Shown: positions 45,664 to 57,600 of the stretch, piece after piece | How the letters are laid out: every line of letters begins with the position of its first letter | Numbering within the stretch: the first letter of the stretch is position 1 | Assembly (NCBI RefSeq): GCF_002021565.1 | Contig: NZ_MSZX01000002.1 | Span: forward strand, 738,554-802,553 | Source: Paenibacillus selenitireducens | GTDB taxonomy: Bacteria; Bacillota; Bacilli; Paenibacillales; Paenibacillaceae | Length of the DNA stretch: 64,000 bases | Direction: 5' to 3' | Translations under genes and position numbers: made by a program | The notes under the pieces: model-generated | Database searches by the model: none | What the model was told of the DNA's origin: nothing | What the model saw: only the letters and a program-made list of their open reading frames with translations

Positions 45664-45973
45664 AAACGAAATATTTGGAATAAATATGACATAAACGTTC
45701 ACAAAGATTTTAGGTTCTTATGTAGCTGTGTGTGAACACTAACAGGAATTGATACATGTACATACAATAAGCAACATTCAAGTCATGTATAAGGGTGCTA
45801 ACTTCTGATGGGTTAGTAAAAGACCAACAAAATAGTCGTATTTCGGTGTAAAGGGGTACCGTTCGCTTCTAACCATATATCCAGCTATTCCATTTTAAGC
45901 TCGTTTCATCGTCAAAAATTCTATATGTCGTAGGGAATAATTAATTCAACAAAAATCAACCGGAGGGATAATA
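45664..45973. other. 310-bp gap before the dioxygenase
   Basis: No gene. Probably contains a promoter. The RBS CGGAGGGATA lies just before ATG 45974. Confidence 0.4.
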
Positions 45974-46963
45974 ATGAATAACTTCCTGCCAAACGCAAAA
46001 AGAGCGATTATTGAGCCAATAATGAATAGTCACCCCCAATTAATGATTCGTCCGATAAATTCAGATGAAAACTTACTTTCTTGGGTTAAGGAAAATCGAA
46101 ACTATATTCAAAGCACTTTACTCTCAGCAGGAGGAATTTTATTCCGGGGTTTTCCAAACATTTCACTACAGGCTTTCGAAAGTGTGATGGAGGAAATCAC
46201 ACCAGTACTGGAAGAGTACAATGAGAGATCTACACCGAGAAGTGAAGTGAAGGGGAAAATCTACTCCTCTACTGAATATCCGGCAGATCAGAGAATCCCC
46301 ATGCATAATGAAAATTCATATGCCCATACATGGCCTTTAAAAATCTGGTTTCATTGTGTTCAGGTAGCTATTGTAGGGGGAGAAACTCCAATTGCCGATA
46401 GTAGGAAGGTATATCAACTCATAGATCCCTCGATTCGAAAGCGATTCGCTGAGAAAAAGGTGTTATACGTCCGTAATATGGGAGGAGAATATGACTTACC
46501 TTGGCAAACTGTCTTTCAAACCGATAATCCCAATTTCGTCAATGAATACTGCAGACAGGTTGGAATAGAAGTCGAATGGAATGGAACTGATCGTATTCGG
46601 ACTAAATCTACTCGCTCTGCGATTGCCAAGCATCCTATAACAGGGGAAGATTTATGGTTCAACCAAGCTCACCTTTTTCATATATCGAGTTTGCAACCAG
46701 AGATTAGAGAGTATTTAGTTGACACTTTAGGAGAAGAGAATTTGCCAAGGAATGTTTATTACGGAGACGGATCTAAAATCGAAGATTCGGTTTTAGATGA
46801 AATTCGTGAGGTATATGATGAAGTTAGTCTTACGTTTCCTTGGGAAAATGGAGATATTTTACTACTAGATAACATGTTGAATACTCATGGTCGAAATACT
46901 TTTACAGGTATGCGAAAAATTGTAGTGGCAATGGCAGAACCTTGGAAGGATTATGGTATTTAA
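45974..46963 (+). CDS. TauD/SyrP-like Fe(II)/2-oxoglutarate dioxygenase
   Basis: 329 residues. Iron ligands: HNE in PMHNENSYAHTWP (His about 111, Glu about 113; Glu replaces the usual Asp, as in SyrP-like enzymes) and the distal His in MLNTHGRNTF (about 305), followed by Arg for 2-oxoglutarate. SyrP-like enzymes beta-hydroxylate carrier-bound Asp or related residues in NRPS lines. Here the likely substrate is an amino acid on the Asn module or the unassigned module; that is inference. GC content is higher than in the genes to its left. Confidence 0.85.
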   Translation: MNNFLPNAKRAIIEPIMNSHPQLMIRPINSDENLLSWVKENRNYIQSTLLSAGGILFRGFPNISLQAFESVMEEITPVLEEYNERSTPRSEVKGKIYSSTEYPADQRIPMHNENSYAHTWPLKIWFHCVQVAIVGGETPIADSRKVYQLIDPSIRKRFAEKKVLYVRNMGGEYDLPWQTVFQTDNPNFVNEYCRQVGIEVEWNGTDRIRTKSTRSAIAKHPITGEDLWFNQAHLFHISSLQPEIREYLVDTLGEENLPRNVYYGDGSKIEDSVLDEIREVYDEVSLTFPWENGDILLLDNMLNTHGRNTFTGMRKIVVAMAEPWKDYGI

Positions 46964-47606
46964 TGCTATTTAAAATCTTCAGCCTTTGAGAATGATTCTT
47001 GATATTAATTAATTTGAGATTAGAACGAAAGAGCACCTCATGTAGGCTGGGTTAGGAAGCTAACTGCTTCATTTCACTAATAATAGAGAGCGCTTACTAT
47101 GAGGTATGAGCAAAAACGAATGAAGAAGAATCAACGAATTCTGCAAACATACATGCTATGCATCAAGTGAATTCCATCATTATTGGGACTGGTTCGTAAG
47201 GCTCAGTTACAGAGGGTGGACTAATAGATCATAACTGATGCTCATTTATGAATGAACTCATCATCGATAACGGAAGCACGGAGGACGCGATTTTTACTGT
47301 AAGGGTATAGACCCAGTAATGAAGCAAGAAGCGGCAATCACCCCTTGAGAGGTAGAATGAAAGAATGTGAGAGCGTATCCAGTATGATAAAGGAGTATAA
47401 GAGGAATAGTTGTGAATATCCAAAGTGCAACTCGATTATCTACATATAGGAATTTAAGGAGTATATCCTTATTCCATCCACCGGCTTTACTTACAGAAAA
47501 TATCTCTACTTGATGGTATCCCCATCTCATGAGTTAGTAAATGATGAAATAACTGGAATGAACGACATAAGCGAGAAAATATTACCTTATAGTAGGAGGG
47601 TTTAAA
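46964..47606. other. 640-bp gap before the NRPS genes
   Basis: No supported gene. I searched for the missing front half of the condensation domain (a HHxxxDG-encoding stretch) and did not see it. The RBS AGGAGGG precedes GTG 47607. Confidence 0.45.
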
Positions 47607-50600
47607 GTGAATTTTTTAATAGGGGATTTTGACAGTAATATAATTAGCGAAACAAAAAAAGCTGATATATCGGTTCAGAGGGACTATTGGGTTAACGAAT
47701 TCAGCGGCGAAGTACCGGTTATGGACATGCCGACAGATTATCTACGGCCGAAGGAACGGAGATTTTGCGGGGCAAAAACAGCACTAGGGACAGGGAGAGA
47801 GCTTAGAGAAAAGATAAAGAAGCATGCGGAAGAAACAGGAACAACGGAATACATGATATTTCTATCGGGCGCCATGATACTTCTGAGCAAGTACAGCAGA
47901 CAGGAAGACATCGTAATTGGAAGTCCTATCAGTGCACGAACACATAAGGATACTGAGGGTATGCAAGGGATATTTGTAAATACGCTTGCAATGAGGGGGG
48001 CACCAGAGGGGAGTAAGACATATGAAGCGTTTTTGGAAGAAATAAAGGAAAAATGCTTAAGGGCATATGAGAATCAGGAATATCCGTTTGATGAACTGGT
48101 GGAGTCCTTAAAGGTAACGAGGGATATGTCCAGAAATCCGCTGTTTGATGTCATGCTAACCCTGCAAAATAATGAAAAAGCTAAATATCACCTGAATGGC
48201 ATCAAGGTTGATTATATTGATACGGAAGTTGAGATATCAAAGTTCGATTTAGAATTTAATATATATGATGTAGATAATAGATATGGGATAACATTATCTT
48301 ACTGCACTGACCTATATAAGAAAGAAACAGCAGATCTGATGCTAAGTCACTATAAAGTGATACTGGAACAGATAGTAGAGAACAGGTATAAACAGATCAA
48401 GGAAATAGAAGTGATCACAGAAGAAGAACGCAGCAAGATCCTTGGTGAATTCAATGATACACAGATTGAATATTCAAAGGATAAAACCGTGATTGACCTC
48501 TTCGAAGAACAGGTGAAGAAGACTCCTGATAACATATCGGTAGTTTATAATAACGAAAAACTAACATACAGTGAATTAAATAAGAAGGCAAATCAGGTTG
48601 CAAGAAAACTTCGCGAATTTGGTGTAAAACCTGATGATTTTGTTGCAGTTATTGCTGAGCGGAGTCTTGAAATGATAATCGGCATCTATGGGATATTAAA
48701 GGCAGGAGGGGCGTATGTACCTATAGATCCAGACTATCCGGAGGAAAGAATTAAGTATATGCTGGAGGATTGTTCTCCAAAAGTAATTATGACAGTTAGG
48801 GTAGTGAAATCATTTAACTCAAATACCCCAGTCATTAATATAGGTGATCAACAAGTATACAATAATAAGGATGATGAGAATCTACAGATAATTAATAAAC
48901 CAAGTGATCTTGCTTATTGCATTTATACATCAGGAACAACTGGGATACCAAAGGGCGTACTTATTGGGCATGGAAACCTTGTAAATTATTGTTCAAATAA
49001 TAAAAAAAACGTAATGCGCATAGGTTTTGAATCTGGATACAAAAAAATAGTTTCAGTAACCAATTATAGCTTTGATATTTTTGGTACAGAAATCTGGCTG
49101 GCTTTATTAAATGGTATGACAGTATATATTGCAAGTACTGATTCTCTTAGAGATGATAAATATTTTAGTCAATTAATAAAAAATAATAACATCGAAATTT
49201 TACAGACCACACCTAGCCTCATAAGATCCTTGTTGTCCAACGAATGGAGAGAATGTTATGAAAGTCTTAAATTAATATTGTTGGGCGGTGAAAAAGTTGA
49301 TCAAACCATTGCCGAGTCGATTTATAAAATGACAAATGCGAGTCTTATCAATGTATACGGGCCAACCGAAACAACAATTTGGTCAACTTGCTTTTTAACT
49401 GAAAAGGCCATAAAAAAAAATATTCCAATCGGTAAGCCGATTTCAAATACAACAATATATATATTAAATGACAAAAAACTATGTGGAGTAGGGATGAGGG
49501 GAGAACTGTGCATTGCAGGTGAGGGTGTTTCGCGTGGATATTTGAACCGTCCAGAGCTGACGGCGGAGAAATTTGTTGAGAATCCATATGGTGAAGGGAT
49601 GATGTACCGTACAGGAGATCTCGGGAGATGGCTTCCGGATGGTAACATAGAATATCTAGGACGTATGGACGAGCAGGTTAAGATTAGAGGATTAAGAATA
49701 GAGCTTGGCGAGATTGAAAGTACGTTAAGGAAGATAGAGTACGTAAAAGACTGTGCAGTTATTGCAAGAGAAGATAAGAACGGAGAAAAGTCAATTTATG
49801 CATATGTCGTAAGTGAACAGGAAATAAGTGTATCGGAGGTTAGGGATAAGCTTAGTAAGTCATTGCCAAGTTACATGATACCGTCATACATGGGCCAGAT
49901 AGAGCAGATTCCTGTCACAAGTAATGGGAAACTGGATAAGAGAGCGCTACCTGAACTGGAAGCAAACACAGGAAAGGAATATGAAGCACCTCGGAACGAA
50001 ACCGAGAACATGCTATGTGAAATCTATCAAGAGATCCTGAATGTCGATAAAGTGGGAATTAATGATGGTTTTTTTGAACTGGGTGGACATTCTTTAAGAG
50101 CAATCAGGGTAATAAACAGAATAGAAGCAAAGACAGGTATCCGGTTAGGTATAAAGGATATCTTTATCACACCGACGGTAAAGGGATTAAGCGAGAAGAT
50201 AGCAAAACAGGTAAAACATAAATATGAATCGATACCGGAAGCAGAGATAAAGGAATTTTATCCGATGTCATCGACGCAGAAAAGGATATATTTCGTATGC
50301 CAAATGGATGATGCAGGAGTGGCCTATAATATGCCACGAGTAATGAGGGTGACTGGAGAAGTGTGCCCTGAAGGAATAAAAGCAGCAATGCAGGAAATGC
50401 TAAACCGTCATGAGATACTGCGTACGGAGTTTCTAATGAAAGACGGGGAGCCGGTACAGAGAATCAGAGAAGAGGTCAGGGCAGATTTTAAGTATATTGA
50501 AGACAGCGAGACAAGTGAAGTAGATATTATAAAAGATTTCATAAAACCGTTTGATTTAAGTGAAGCCCCACTATTCAGGGCGGAGCTTGTTAAGAGGGAC

Positions 50601-53600
50601 GATCATTATTTGTTCATGCAGGACACCCATCATATCGTGAGTGACGGTATGAGCAATGAAATATACACAAAGGAATTCCATACACTATATAGTGGCGGGA
50701 AGCTTGAACCGCTGATGCATCAATATAAGGACTACAGTGAGTGGATGCTCAGAAGGGATTTATCTGCCCAAATGGAGTATTGGGTCAACGAGTTCAGTGG
50801 CGAGGTACCAGTCCTAGACATGCCGACTGATTATCGACGGCCGCAGGAACGGAGTTTCAGTGGGGCAACAACGACAGCAAGGACAGGGAAAGAGCTCGGA
50901 GAAGAGATCAAGAGGCTTGCGAGAGAAACCGGAACAACGGAATACATGATATTCATAGCGGCTGCAATGGTATTGTTAAACAAATACAGCAGACAGGAGG
51001 ATATCATAATAGGAAGCCTCATTGGTGCAAGGACACATAAAGACACCGAGAGTATGCTGGGAATGTTTGTAAATACTCTTGCGATGAGAGGGACTCCTAA
51101 GGGGAATAAAGCATTTCAAGAGTTTCTTGGAGAGATAAAGGATAAGTGTTTAAAAGCGTATGAGACTCAGGAATATCCGTTTGAGGAGTTAGTGGATTCC
51201 GTGGATGTGACAAGAGATATGTCCAGAAATCCATTATTTGATGTATTGCTTGTGCTTCAAAATAACGAGAAAGCAAACTATGGTTTCAAAGGTATAGATG
51301 CAGAATATTGTGAATTAATAAATACGGAAGCAAAATTTGATTTAACCTTTGATATTTATGATGTTAATGGCGATTTTGAAATTGAACTTGAATACTGCAC
51401 ATCATTATACAGGGAAGATACTGCTATAAGAATGACGCAGCACTTGATTGAGATATTAAAGCAGGTGACGGATAACAGAGAGATCAGGCTTTTGGAAATC
51501 GAAGCAATCACAGAAGAAGAACGCGTAAAGATGTTGGGCGAATTCAATGATACTCACATTGAATATCCAAGAGATAAAACGGTGGTAGAGTTGTTCGAAG
51601 AACAGGTAGAAAAAAAACCTGACAAGGTTGCCATTAGCTTTAACAGCAATGAGCTTACATTTAGGGAACTGAGCGAAAAAGCCAATCAGCTTGCAAGAGT
51701 TCTTATTGGAAAAGGTGTGGGGAAAGAAGTTATTGTAGGATTGATGACTACTCATTCCCTAGAGTCAGTTCTTGGTATTCTTGGTGTTTTAAAAGCAGGT
51801 GGGGCTTATTTACCCATCGATTCTGATTATCCTGCAGCCAGGATAAATTACATGCTTGAGGACGCAGGCTGCAATATATTACTTACCAATTGTACAATTC
51901 ATGAAGGGATCAGTTTTAAAGGTGACATTATAAACCTTGATCTCCCTAGTTTATACATCGGCAATAAAACAAACATCGAAGCGATCAACAAACCAAATAA
52001 TCTCGCGTATGTAATATATACATCGGGATCGACAGGAATGTCGAAGGGCGTAATGATAGAACACCAGGGGTTGGTGAATTATATTTGGTGGGCAAAGCAA
52101 ATGTATGTAAAAGATGAGAATGAGGTATTTCCCTTATATTCATCTTTGGCATTCGACCTTACGGTTACATCAATATTTACCCCATTAATCAGTGGAAACA
52201 AAATTGTTGTTTACCGAGATAACGAAGATGAATATGTATTATACAGAATAATGAAAGACAATAAAGCTACTGTTATCAAGCTTACTCCTTCTCATCTGTC
52301 ATTATTGAAAGACATAGAAAATGGGCAATCTACAATTAAGAGGTTCATAGTCGGAGGAGAGGACTTGAAGGTTAACCTTGCAAAGCTTATATATGAGAGC
52401 TTTGGAGGTAGAATTGAAATATACAATGAGTATGGTCCTACCGAAACAGTTGTAGGAAGTATGATTCACAAATATGATTTTGAAAATGATCTAAGAGCTT
52501 CAGTACCTATAGGGTTGCCTGCACATAACGTACAAATATATATACTTGATACTAACCTTAATCCAGTACCTGAAGGTATTATAGGAGAAATGTATATCTC
52601 GGGAGATGGTGTCGCTAGAGGTTACATGAATAGGCTTGATCTGACACAAGAAAGGTTTATTGCGAATCCTTTTATAGAAGGTAAACGAATGTACAAAACG
52701 AGTGACCTTGCGAGAAGGTTGCAGGATGGTAATATTGAATTCTTAGGAAGGATAGATGAGCAGGTTAAGCTAAGGGGGTATAGGATAGAACTTGGAGAAG
52801 TTGAAAATGCAATTAAAAGGATAGAAGGGTTAAAAGACTGTGTAGTAATAGTTAGCGCTGATCAAAACGGAGATAAAACTATTTGTGCATATATTGTAAG
52901 TGATGATGTGATAAGTGTGTCAGAAATTAGGGGAACTCTTGGTGATTTATTACCAGAATACATGATACCAGCAAAAATAATGCAGATTGAAAGTATTCCT
53001 ATAACAAAAAACGGGAAAATAAACAAGAATGCGCTGCCTGAAATAATGAGCATGAAAGAAAGGGAGATTATAGCACCTAAAAATGAACCAGAAGAAGTAG
53101 TAATCAGAGTATTTAGAGATGTTCTAGGGATTGAACAAGTAGGAGTAAAAGATAATTTTTTTGAACTTGGTGGAGATTCTATAAAGGCAATACGCATTGC
53201 TTCAAAAATGCGTGAAGCAGGATATGAAGTATCAGTAAAAGATATAATGAATAAGCATTCGGCTGAGGCAATATCACAAATAGCTAAGCAGGCAAAGAAA
53301 AATAAATATGAGCAAGGCGAGGTTTTTGGGGAAGTTAAAGAAACCCCGATACTAGCTTCTTTCAGAGAAAATAAATATAAAGTTCCGTGGCATTATAACC
53401 AAGAGGCTATGTTTAAGATCGATTCTGACAATTCCGAGATAGTATGTGAAATATTGAATGCGATTGTCGAGCATCATGATATATTAAGGTCTGTTTACAG
53501 AAACGATATTCTTGAGATTCTCCGTTGCTCAGATAGCAGGAAGTATGGTTTTGAATATCTTGATCTTAGCAGTGAAGAAAATGAATATAAGCAAATAGAT

Positions 53601-54671
53601 GAGGAGTGTACAAGAATTCAGTCAAGCTTTGACTTGGCAAATGGCCCTTTAATTAAAGCAGCACTGATCAAGTCGACAAAAGGCAACTTCATGTTTATTT
53701 GCATTCATCATCTTGTAATAGACGAAGTGTCTTGGAGAATATTGATTGAGGATTTTAATACGGCGTACAGGCAAATAATAAAAGGTGAAAATATAAAATT
53801 ACCGCAAAAGACAGCATCATACAAGGAGTGGAGCGAAACACTTGAGGAATATAGCCAAAGTGAAATACTAAATAAAGAGAAGGTCTACTGGAATAATGTT
53901 GTTGATAAACTGACTGAGGGTTTTTTAATAGGGTTAGAAAAAAACACCGAAACGAGGTTTGATATTGGTAAAATATGTATTTCATTGACTGAAGAAGAAA
54001 CTGAAAATCTTGTTAAAAAATCAGGAAAGGCATATAACACGGAAATTAATGACTTATTGCTATGTGCTCTAGGTATGGCGGTAATGAAATTGACAGGGCA
54101 GGAGACATTGACTGTTGGCCTTGAAGGGCACGGACGTGAGGAAATACATAAAAAGATAGATGTTGACAGGACGGTTGGATGGTTTACGAGCATATATCCG
54201 GTGATTATTACTACTCGAGAGAATATAGAAGAAACTATAATTGAGACGAAGGAAATGTTGAGAAGGGTACCGAATCGTGGAGTAGGCTATGGACTTATGA
54301 AAAAGTTCCTAGGCGACATAGTAGCGGATATATATTTCAACTATCTTGGAGAAACGGATGCGGAAAACAAAAGAATAGAGGATGATTACTCGATTGGGAA
54401 GAGCATTGCTGATGAGAATTATGAAGATTACATCAACATAAACGGAGAAATTGTAAATCAAAAATTATCCTTTGCGTTCACTTACAAAAAATGTATGTAT
54501 AATGATGAAACAGTTGGAAAGTTGGCAGGATTTTTAAAGGACAGTATTAAAGAAGTTATAAATTTTTGCACAAATAAGGGAATCGGACATCAAACACTTG
54601 CGGATGTGATTGTAGATAGGAATGATTTGAATAATGATGATCTTGATATACTTAATTCCTTATTTAATTGA
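47607..54671 (+). CDS. NRPS 1: partial C - A(Gly) - T - C - A(Asn) - T - E
   Basis: 2354 residues. Domains: C-terminal half of a condensation domain (about 20-270, without HHxxxDG); A1 (about 295-790; YTSGTTGIPKG near 440); T1 with GGHS near 827; full C with HHIVSDG near 1007; A2 (about 1330-1800; YTSGSTGMSKG near 1471); T2 with GGDS near 1856; E domain (about 1900-2340) with HHLVIDEVSW near 2033 (usual DGVSW, here DEVSW). My hand reading of the ten-residue codes gives DITQLGVIWK for A1 (closest to Gly) and DLTKIGEVGK for A2 (the standard Asn code). E would yield D-Asn. The start GTG has a perfect RBS, so the half C domain is really the N-terminus. No thioesterase. The next NRPS gene follows after 9 bp. 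Confidence 0.92.
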   Translation: MNFLIGDFDSNIISETKKADISVQRDYWVNEFSGEVPVMDMPTDYLRPKERRFCGAKTALGTGRELREKIKKHAEETGTTEYMIFLSGAMILLSKYSRQEDIVIGSPISARTHKDTEGMQGIFVNTLAMRGAPEGSKTYEAFLEEIKEKCLRAYENQEYPFDELVESLKVTRDMSRNPLFDVMLTLQNNEKAKYHLNGIKVDYIDTEVEISKFDLEFNIYDVDNRYGITLSYCTDLYKKETADLMLSHYKVILEQIVENRYKQIKEIEVITEEERSKILGEFNDTQIEYSKDKTVIDLFEEQVKKTPDNISVVYNNEKLTYSELNKKANQVARKLREFGVKPDDFVAVIAERSLEMIIGIYGILKAGGAYVPIDPDYPEERIKYMLEDCSPKVIMTVRVVKSFNSNTPVINIGDQQVYNNKDDENLQIINKPSDLAYCIYTSGTTGIPKGVLIGHGNLVNYCSNNKKNVMRIGFESGYKKIVSVTNYSFDIFGTEIWLALLNGMTVYIASTDSLRDDKYFSQLIKNNNIEILQTTPSLIRSLLSNEWRECYESLKLILLGGEKVDQTIAESIYKMTNASLINVYGPTETTIWSTCFLTEKAIKKNIPIGKPISNTTIYILNDKKLCGVGMRGELCIAGEGVSRGYLNRPELTAEKFVENPYGEGMMYRTGDLGRWLPDGNIEYLGRMDEQVKIRGLRIELGEIESTLRKIEYVKDCAVIAREDKNGEKSIYAYVVSEQEISVSEVRDKLSKSLPSYMIPSYMGQIEQIPVTSNGKLDKRALPELEANTGKEYEAPRNETENMLCEIYQEILNVDKVGINDGFFELGGHSLRAIRVINRIEAKTGIRLGIKDIFITPTVKGLSEKIAKQVKHKYESIPEAEIKEFYPMSSTQKRIYFVCQMDDAGVAYNMPRVMRVTGEVCPEGIKAAMQEMLNRHEILRTEFLMKDGEPVQRIREEVRADFKYIEDSETSEVDIIKDFIKPFDLSEAPLFRAELVKRDDHYLFMQDTHHIVSDGMSNEIYTKEFHTLYSGGKLEPLMHQYKDYSEWMLRRDLSAQMEYWVNEFSGEVPVLDMPTDYRRPQERSFSGATTTARTGKELGEEIKRLARETGTTEYMIFIAAAMVLLNKYSRQEDIIIGSLIGARTHKDTESMLGMFVNTLAMRGTPKGNKAFQEFLGEIKDKCLKAYETQEYPFEELVDSVDVTRDMSRNPLFDVLLVLQNNEKANYGFKGIDAEYCELINTEAKFDLTFDIYDVNGDFEIELEYCTSLYREDTAIRMTQHLIEILKQVTDNREIRLLEIEAITEEERVKMLGEFNDTHIEYPRDKTVVELFEEQVEKKPDKVAISFNSNELTFRELSEKANQLARVLIGKGVGKEVIVGLMTTHSLESVLGILGVLKAGGAYLPIDSDYPAARINYMLEDAGCNILLTNCTIHEGISFKGDIINLDLPSLYIGNKTNIEAINKPNNLAYVIYTSGSTGMSKGVMIEHQGLVNYIWWAKQMYVKDENEVFPLYSSLAFDLTVTSIFTPLISGNKIVVYRDNEDEYVLYRIMKDNKATVIKLTPSHLSLLKDIENGQSTIKRFIVGGEDLKVNLAKLIYESFGGRIEIYNEYGPTETVVGSMIHKYDFENDLRASVPIGLPAHNVQIYILDTNLNPVPEGIIGEMYISGDGVARGYMNRLDLTQERFIANPFIEGKRMYKTSDLARRLQDGNIEFLGRIDEQVKLRGYRIELGEVENAIKRIEGLKDCVVIVSADQNGDKTICAYIVSDDVISVSEIRGTLGDLLPEYMIPAKIMQIESIPITKNGKINKNALPEIMSMKEREIIAPKNEPEEVVIRVFRDVLGIEQVGVKDNFFELGGDSIKAIRIASKMREAGYEVSVKDIMNKHSAEAISQIAKQAKKNKYEQGEVFGEVKETPILASFRENKYKVPWHYNQEAMFKIDSDNSEIVCEILNAIVEHHDILRSVYRNDILEILRCSDSRKYGFEYLDLSSEENEYKQIDEECTRIQSSFDLANGPLIKAALIKSTKGNFMFICIHHLVIDEVSWRILIEDFNTAYRQIIKGENIKLPQKTASYKEWSETLEEYSQSEILNKEKVYWNNVVDKLTEGFLIGLEKNTETRFDIGKICISLTEEETENLVKKSGKAYNTEINDLLLCALGMAVMKLTGQETLTVGLEGHGREEIHKKIDVDRTVGWFTSIYPVIITTRENIEETIIETKEMLRRVPNRGVGYGLMKKFLGDIVADIYFNYLGETDAENKRIEDDYSIGKSIADENYEDYININGEIVNQKLSFAFTYKKCMYNDETVGKLAGFLKDSIKEVINFCTNKGIGHQTLADVIVDRNDLNNDDLDILNSLFN

Positions 54672-54680
54672 GGAGATGCA

Positions 54681-57600
54681 ATGAAAGAAGGTATTTCTGT
54701 GAAAAGTAGCATAATTGTTAATAATTCAATCGAAAAGGTATACTCCCTTTCACCACTACAAGAAGGCATATTATATCACTATATTTCAGGAGAAAAAAAA
54801 CAAAGCTATATTGTTCAGCAGGTTTATGAACTGACCAGCTTTATTGACGAAGAATTGATGAGGCTATCTTTGAGGCTCCTTGCGAAAAGGCATAATTCTT
54901 TGAGAACGTCAATAATTTATGAAAATCTATCTGTGCCTAAAATTGTTATTGTAAGAGATAAGGAAATTGAATACGAAATGAAAGATTTATCTAGACTAAG
55001 TGATTGTGATCAGCAAAAGGGGATAGCTGGGGTATTATCTTCAGAAATGGAGAGGGGGTTTAATTTTCAAAAAGATTCACTTTTAAGAGTTAAACATCTA
55101 AAATTTAGTGAAAATAAGCATATACTTATTTGGACCTACCATCACATTATTATGGATGGTTGGTGTACATCGTTAGTATTCAATGATTTTTTACGGTTTT
55201 ATACAGAGCTAAAACAAGGAGCAAGTTTTTCTGAGATTGAAAATATTATTGTTGGTGAATTGCTTCAAACCGCTGATTATAGTGATTATATCAAGTGGCT
55301 GGAAAAACAAGATAATAATGCCGGGATGGAATATTGGAAGAGTTTACTTGAGGATTACGACGAGAACACTGAGATTTTGCCTATTGGCACACGAGAGTTT
55401 GCCGATAAGCAGGCTGATAAAGCTGAATATAGATTATCTGAGGAATTAAGCAACCGTATTGTATCCTTTGCAAACAAAATTAATGTCACACTTAACACAG
55501 TAATAGAAGCAGCTTGGGGAGTTGTACTTCAGAGGTTTAGTAATTCAAATGATGTTATATTCGGGAAGGTTGTATCAGGTAGGAATGCTCCCATTTACGG
55601 TATTGAGGATATTTTAGGTTTATTTATAAATACAATTCCGGTTAGAGTAAGGACAGAAAAAAACTGCACAGTTACTTCATTAATACGTGATGTACAAAAA
55701 CAAGCGATCGAAAGCAATGATTATCATTATTGTTCGTTGGCAGATATACAATCAATGACAATGCAGGGAAGTCAACTGATAAAGACACTTTTTACTTTTG
55801 AAAATTTCTACAGACATAAAAATGAATTTGACGAATTTCAAAGCAAAATGATTGAGTGCAGGGAATATACATCTTATTCTATCTCAGTCAGTGCATGTTT
55901 GAATGAAAATATTCTAGACTTTGGGATTGAATTTGACCCTAATATATTTTCGATAAATGAAATTAATGGTCTGCTTATTTATATTGAACAAACGCTATTA
56001 AAATTTGTAGAAAATCCTACTTTGGAAATCAACAAATTGGAGATAATCTCTAATGAAGAAAAAGCAAAGATACTGGGCGAATTCAACGATACATATATTG
56101 AATACCCGAGAGATAGAACGGTAGTGGATTTGTTTGAAGCGCAGGTGAAGAAGACACCGGAAAACATAGCGGTGATTTATGAGGATGAGAAAATAACGTA
56201 TGCGGAGCTGGACAGGAAAGCGAACCAACTGGCAGGGAAGCTAAGGAAACTTGGGATAAAACCGGATGATTTTGTTGTGATGTTCACAGAGAGAAGCATC
56301 GAAATGATAATTGGTATTTACGGGATACTGAAGGCAGGAGGGGCGTATGTACCGATAGACCCGGAATTCCCGGAGGATAGAATAAAGTATATGTTGGAGG
56401 ATTGCAAACCCAAAGCGGTGTTGGTCCATCAAGCTGAAATAAGTACTAAAATACCTATAATCGACCTGGGGAACAAAGCGATATATACAGGGACGTCAGG
56501 AAATCTCAGTAAGGTGAATACACCAAACGATTTGGCGTATTGCATATATACCTCGGGAACAACGGGCAAGCCCAAGGGTGTATTAATTGAGCATCAAGGT
56601 TTGCATAATTTAATGATTGCTTATACTGAATTATACCAATTAAATCCGAGTGATACAGTACTTCAGGTTGCAAATTATATATTTGATCAGTCGGTATGGG
56701 ATACTTTTAACATTCTTACAGTGGGCGGAACATTATGCTTGATTTCAAGAGATGATGTCAGAACACCCGCAGCAATAGAAAGATGCTGTAATAAAAACCA
56801 TGTAACGGTAGCATCATTTACGCCGGCGGTAATAAGGGAGTTGGATCCGGACAATTATTCTGGGTTAAGAATATTAGACTCAACTGGAGAATCGGCAGAT
56901 CCGGAGGTTTTGAAGAAATGGGTAAAGGGCAGGAACGTATTAAACACATACGGACCGACTGAAATAACAGTCAACTCATCAAGTTACAGATATAGTGGAG
57001 AAAATATAAGAAATATCCCCATAGGAAAACCTGTAGCGAATACGAAATATTACGTAGTGTATGGCAGTCATAGCCTGTGCGGGATTGGAATACCAGGGGA
57101 ATTGTGCATAGCGGGAACAGGTGTAGCCAGAGGTTACCTGAACAAGCCCGAGTTAACGGCGGAAAAGTTTGTGAAGAACCCATTTGAAGAGGGAATGATG
57201 TACAGGACAGGTGACCTCGCGAGATGGTTACCAGACGGAAACATAGAATATCTCGGCAGAATAGACGAACAGGTTAAGATAAGAGGACATAGGATAGAAC
57301 TAGGGGAAATTGAAAATACGATACGAAGGATAGAAAAGGTAAATGACTGTGCAGTAATCACGAAGGAAGATGATAGCGGAGACAGGTCCCTATATGCGTA
57401 TATCGTGAGCGCAGAAGCAATAAACGTGCTTGAAATTAGGGAAGTGCTGGAGAACAGTATGCCCGATTACATGATACCAGCATATATAGCGCAAATAGAG
57501 TCCATACCGTTGACAAGGAGCGGAAAGCTTGACAGGAGGGCGCTTCCGCATATAGAGAGCAGGAGTGAAAGGGAGTACATTGCACCGAAAACAGAGGAAG

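Noticed and set aside
35160-47565. 17-base identical string GAAATAACTGGAATGAA near 35168 and 47549 as a possible att site
   Set aside because: Too short and AT-rich to exceed chance clearly in 64 kb, and no element structure correlates with it.
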